This document shows, one piece after another, positions 6,837 to 6,887 of a stretch of 6,887 bases of DNA. Where the stretch lies: assembly GCA_009924725.1 (NCBI GenBank), contig RFRA01000063.1, forward strand, positions 1 through 6,887. Reading direction: 5' to 3'. A model generated the notes under the pieces. The model saw only the letters and a program-made list of their open reading frames with translations, ran no database searches and had not been told where the DNA came from. How positions within the stretch are numbered: position 1 is the first letter of the stretch; every line of letters starts with the position of its first letter. The DNA comes from Actinomycetota bacterium. Its GTDB lineage: Bacteria > Actinomycetota > Actinomycetes > Nanopelagicales > Nanopelagicaceae. The position numbers were made by a program, and so were the translations under genes.

Positions 6837-6887
6837 ATGAGCCAAGTTACGACTTTCACGGTAGTTGGTGATAGCGCAGCTTCAGGA
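6837..6887 (+). CDS. Start of a probable GDSL/SGNH-family hydrolase (cut by window edge)
   Basis: Seventeen codons are visible, beginning at an ATG one nt after the preceding TGA and running open to the window end. A short hydrophobic strand (FTVVGDS) is followed by AASG, giving GDSxxxG as in block I of SGNH hydrolases, whose serine (S13 here) is the nucleophile. There is no signal peptide before the motif, so a cytoplasmic enzyme is expected if the call is right. The family covers esterases, lipases and carbohydrate deacetylases. The position directly after two glycosyltransferases would suit deacylation or deacetylation of their product. With so little sequence the family call is tentative; that a gene starts here is more secure. 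Confidence 0.6.
   Translation, partial: MSQVTTFTVVGDSAASG

Overview
The window looks like ordinary chromosomal core of a small-genome, low-GC actinobacterium. I infer this from the sequence and did not test it by search. The LigA N-terminus, the MnmA double-cysteine segment, the EtfA/EtfB signatures and the MgtA-like glycosyltransferase all read as actinobacterial. Base composition is nevertheless only moderate, with A/T-rich third codon positions, and genes are packed with 4-nt overlaps. This fits streamlined freshwater Actinobacteria such as Nanopelagicales (acI), but the exact lineage is a guess.

Minus strand, 4363 down to 1: a five-gene run etfB - etfA - cysteine desulfurase - mnmA - ligA (the last cut by the window edge). 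Junctions are a 4-nt overlap, a 10-nt gap, a 4-nt overlap and a 5-nt gap, so it reads as one operon. A candidate promoter upstream of etfB places the transcription start on the A of the etfB ATG, which implies a leaderless mRNA. The run joins three processes: electron transfer from flavin dehydrogenases (EtfAB), cysteine-derived sulfur delivery and 2-thiolation of tRNA wobble uridine (desulfurase plus MnmA), and sealing of DNA nicks (LigA). As I recall it, the same order exists in looser form in Mycobacterium tuberculosis (fixA, fixB, iscS, trmU ... ligA).

Intergenic, 4364-4523: 160 nt between divergent genes, holding the etfB promoter, a weak forward promoter candidate, a 10-bp palindrome, and a 7-bp inverted repeat just before the first forward gene.

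Plus strand, 4524-6887: two GT4-type glycosyltransferases overlapping by 4 nt, followed 1 nt later by the first 17 codons of a probable GDSL/SGNH hydrolase. The first enzyme resembles actinobacterial MgtA, a GDP-mannose-dependent lipid mannosyltransferase. The set probably builds or trims a cell-envelope glycolipid or glycan, but the product cannot be read from the sequence.

I found no mobile element, RNA gene, CRISPR array, defence system or clearly novel system. The points most worth a second look are the leaderless promoter, the compressed operon and the uncharacterised glycosyltransferase/hydrolase cluster.
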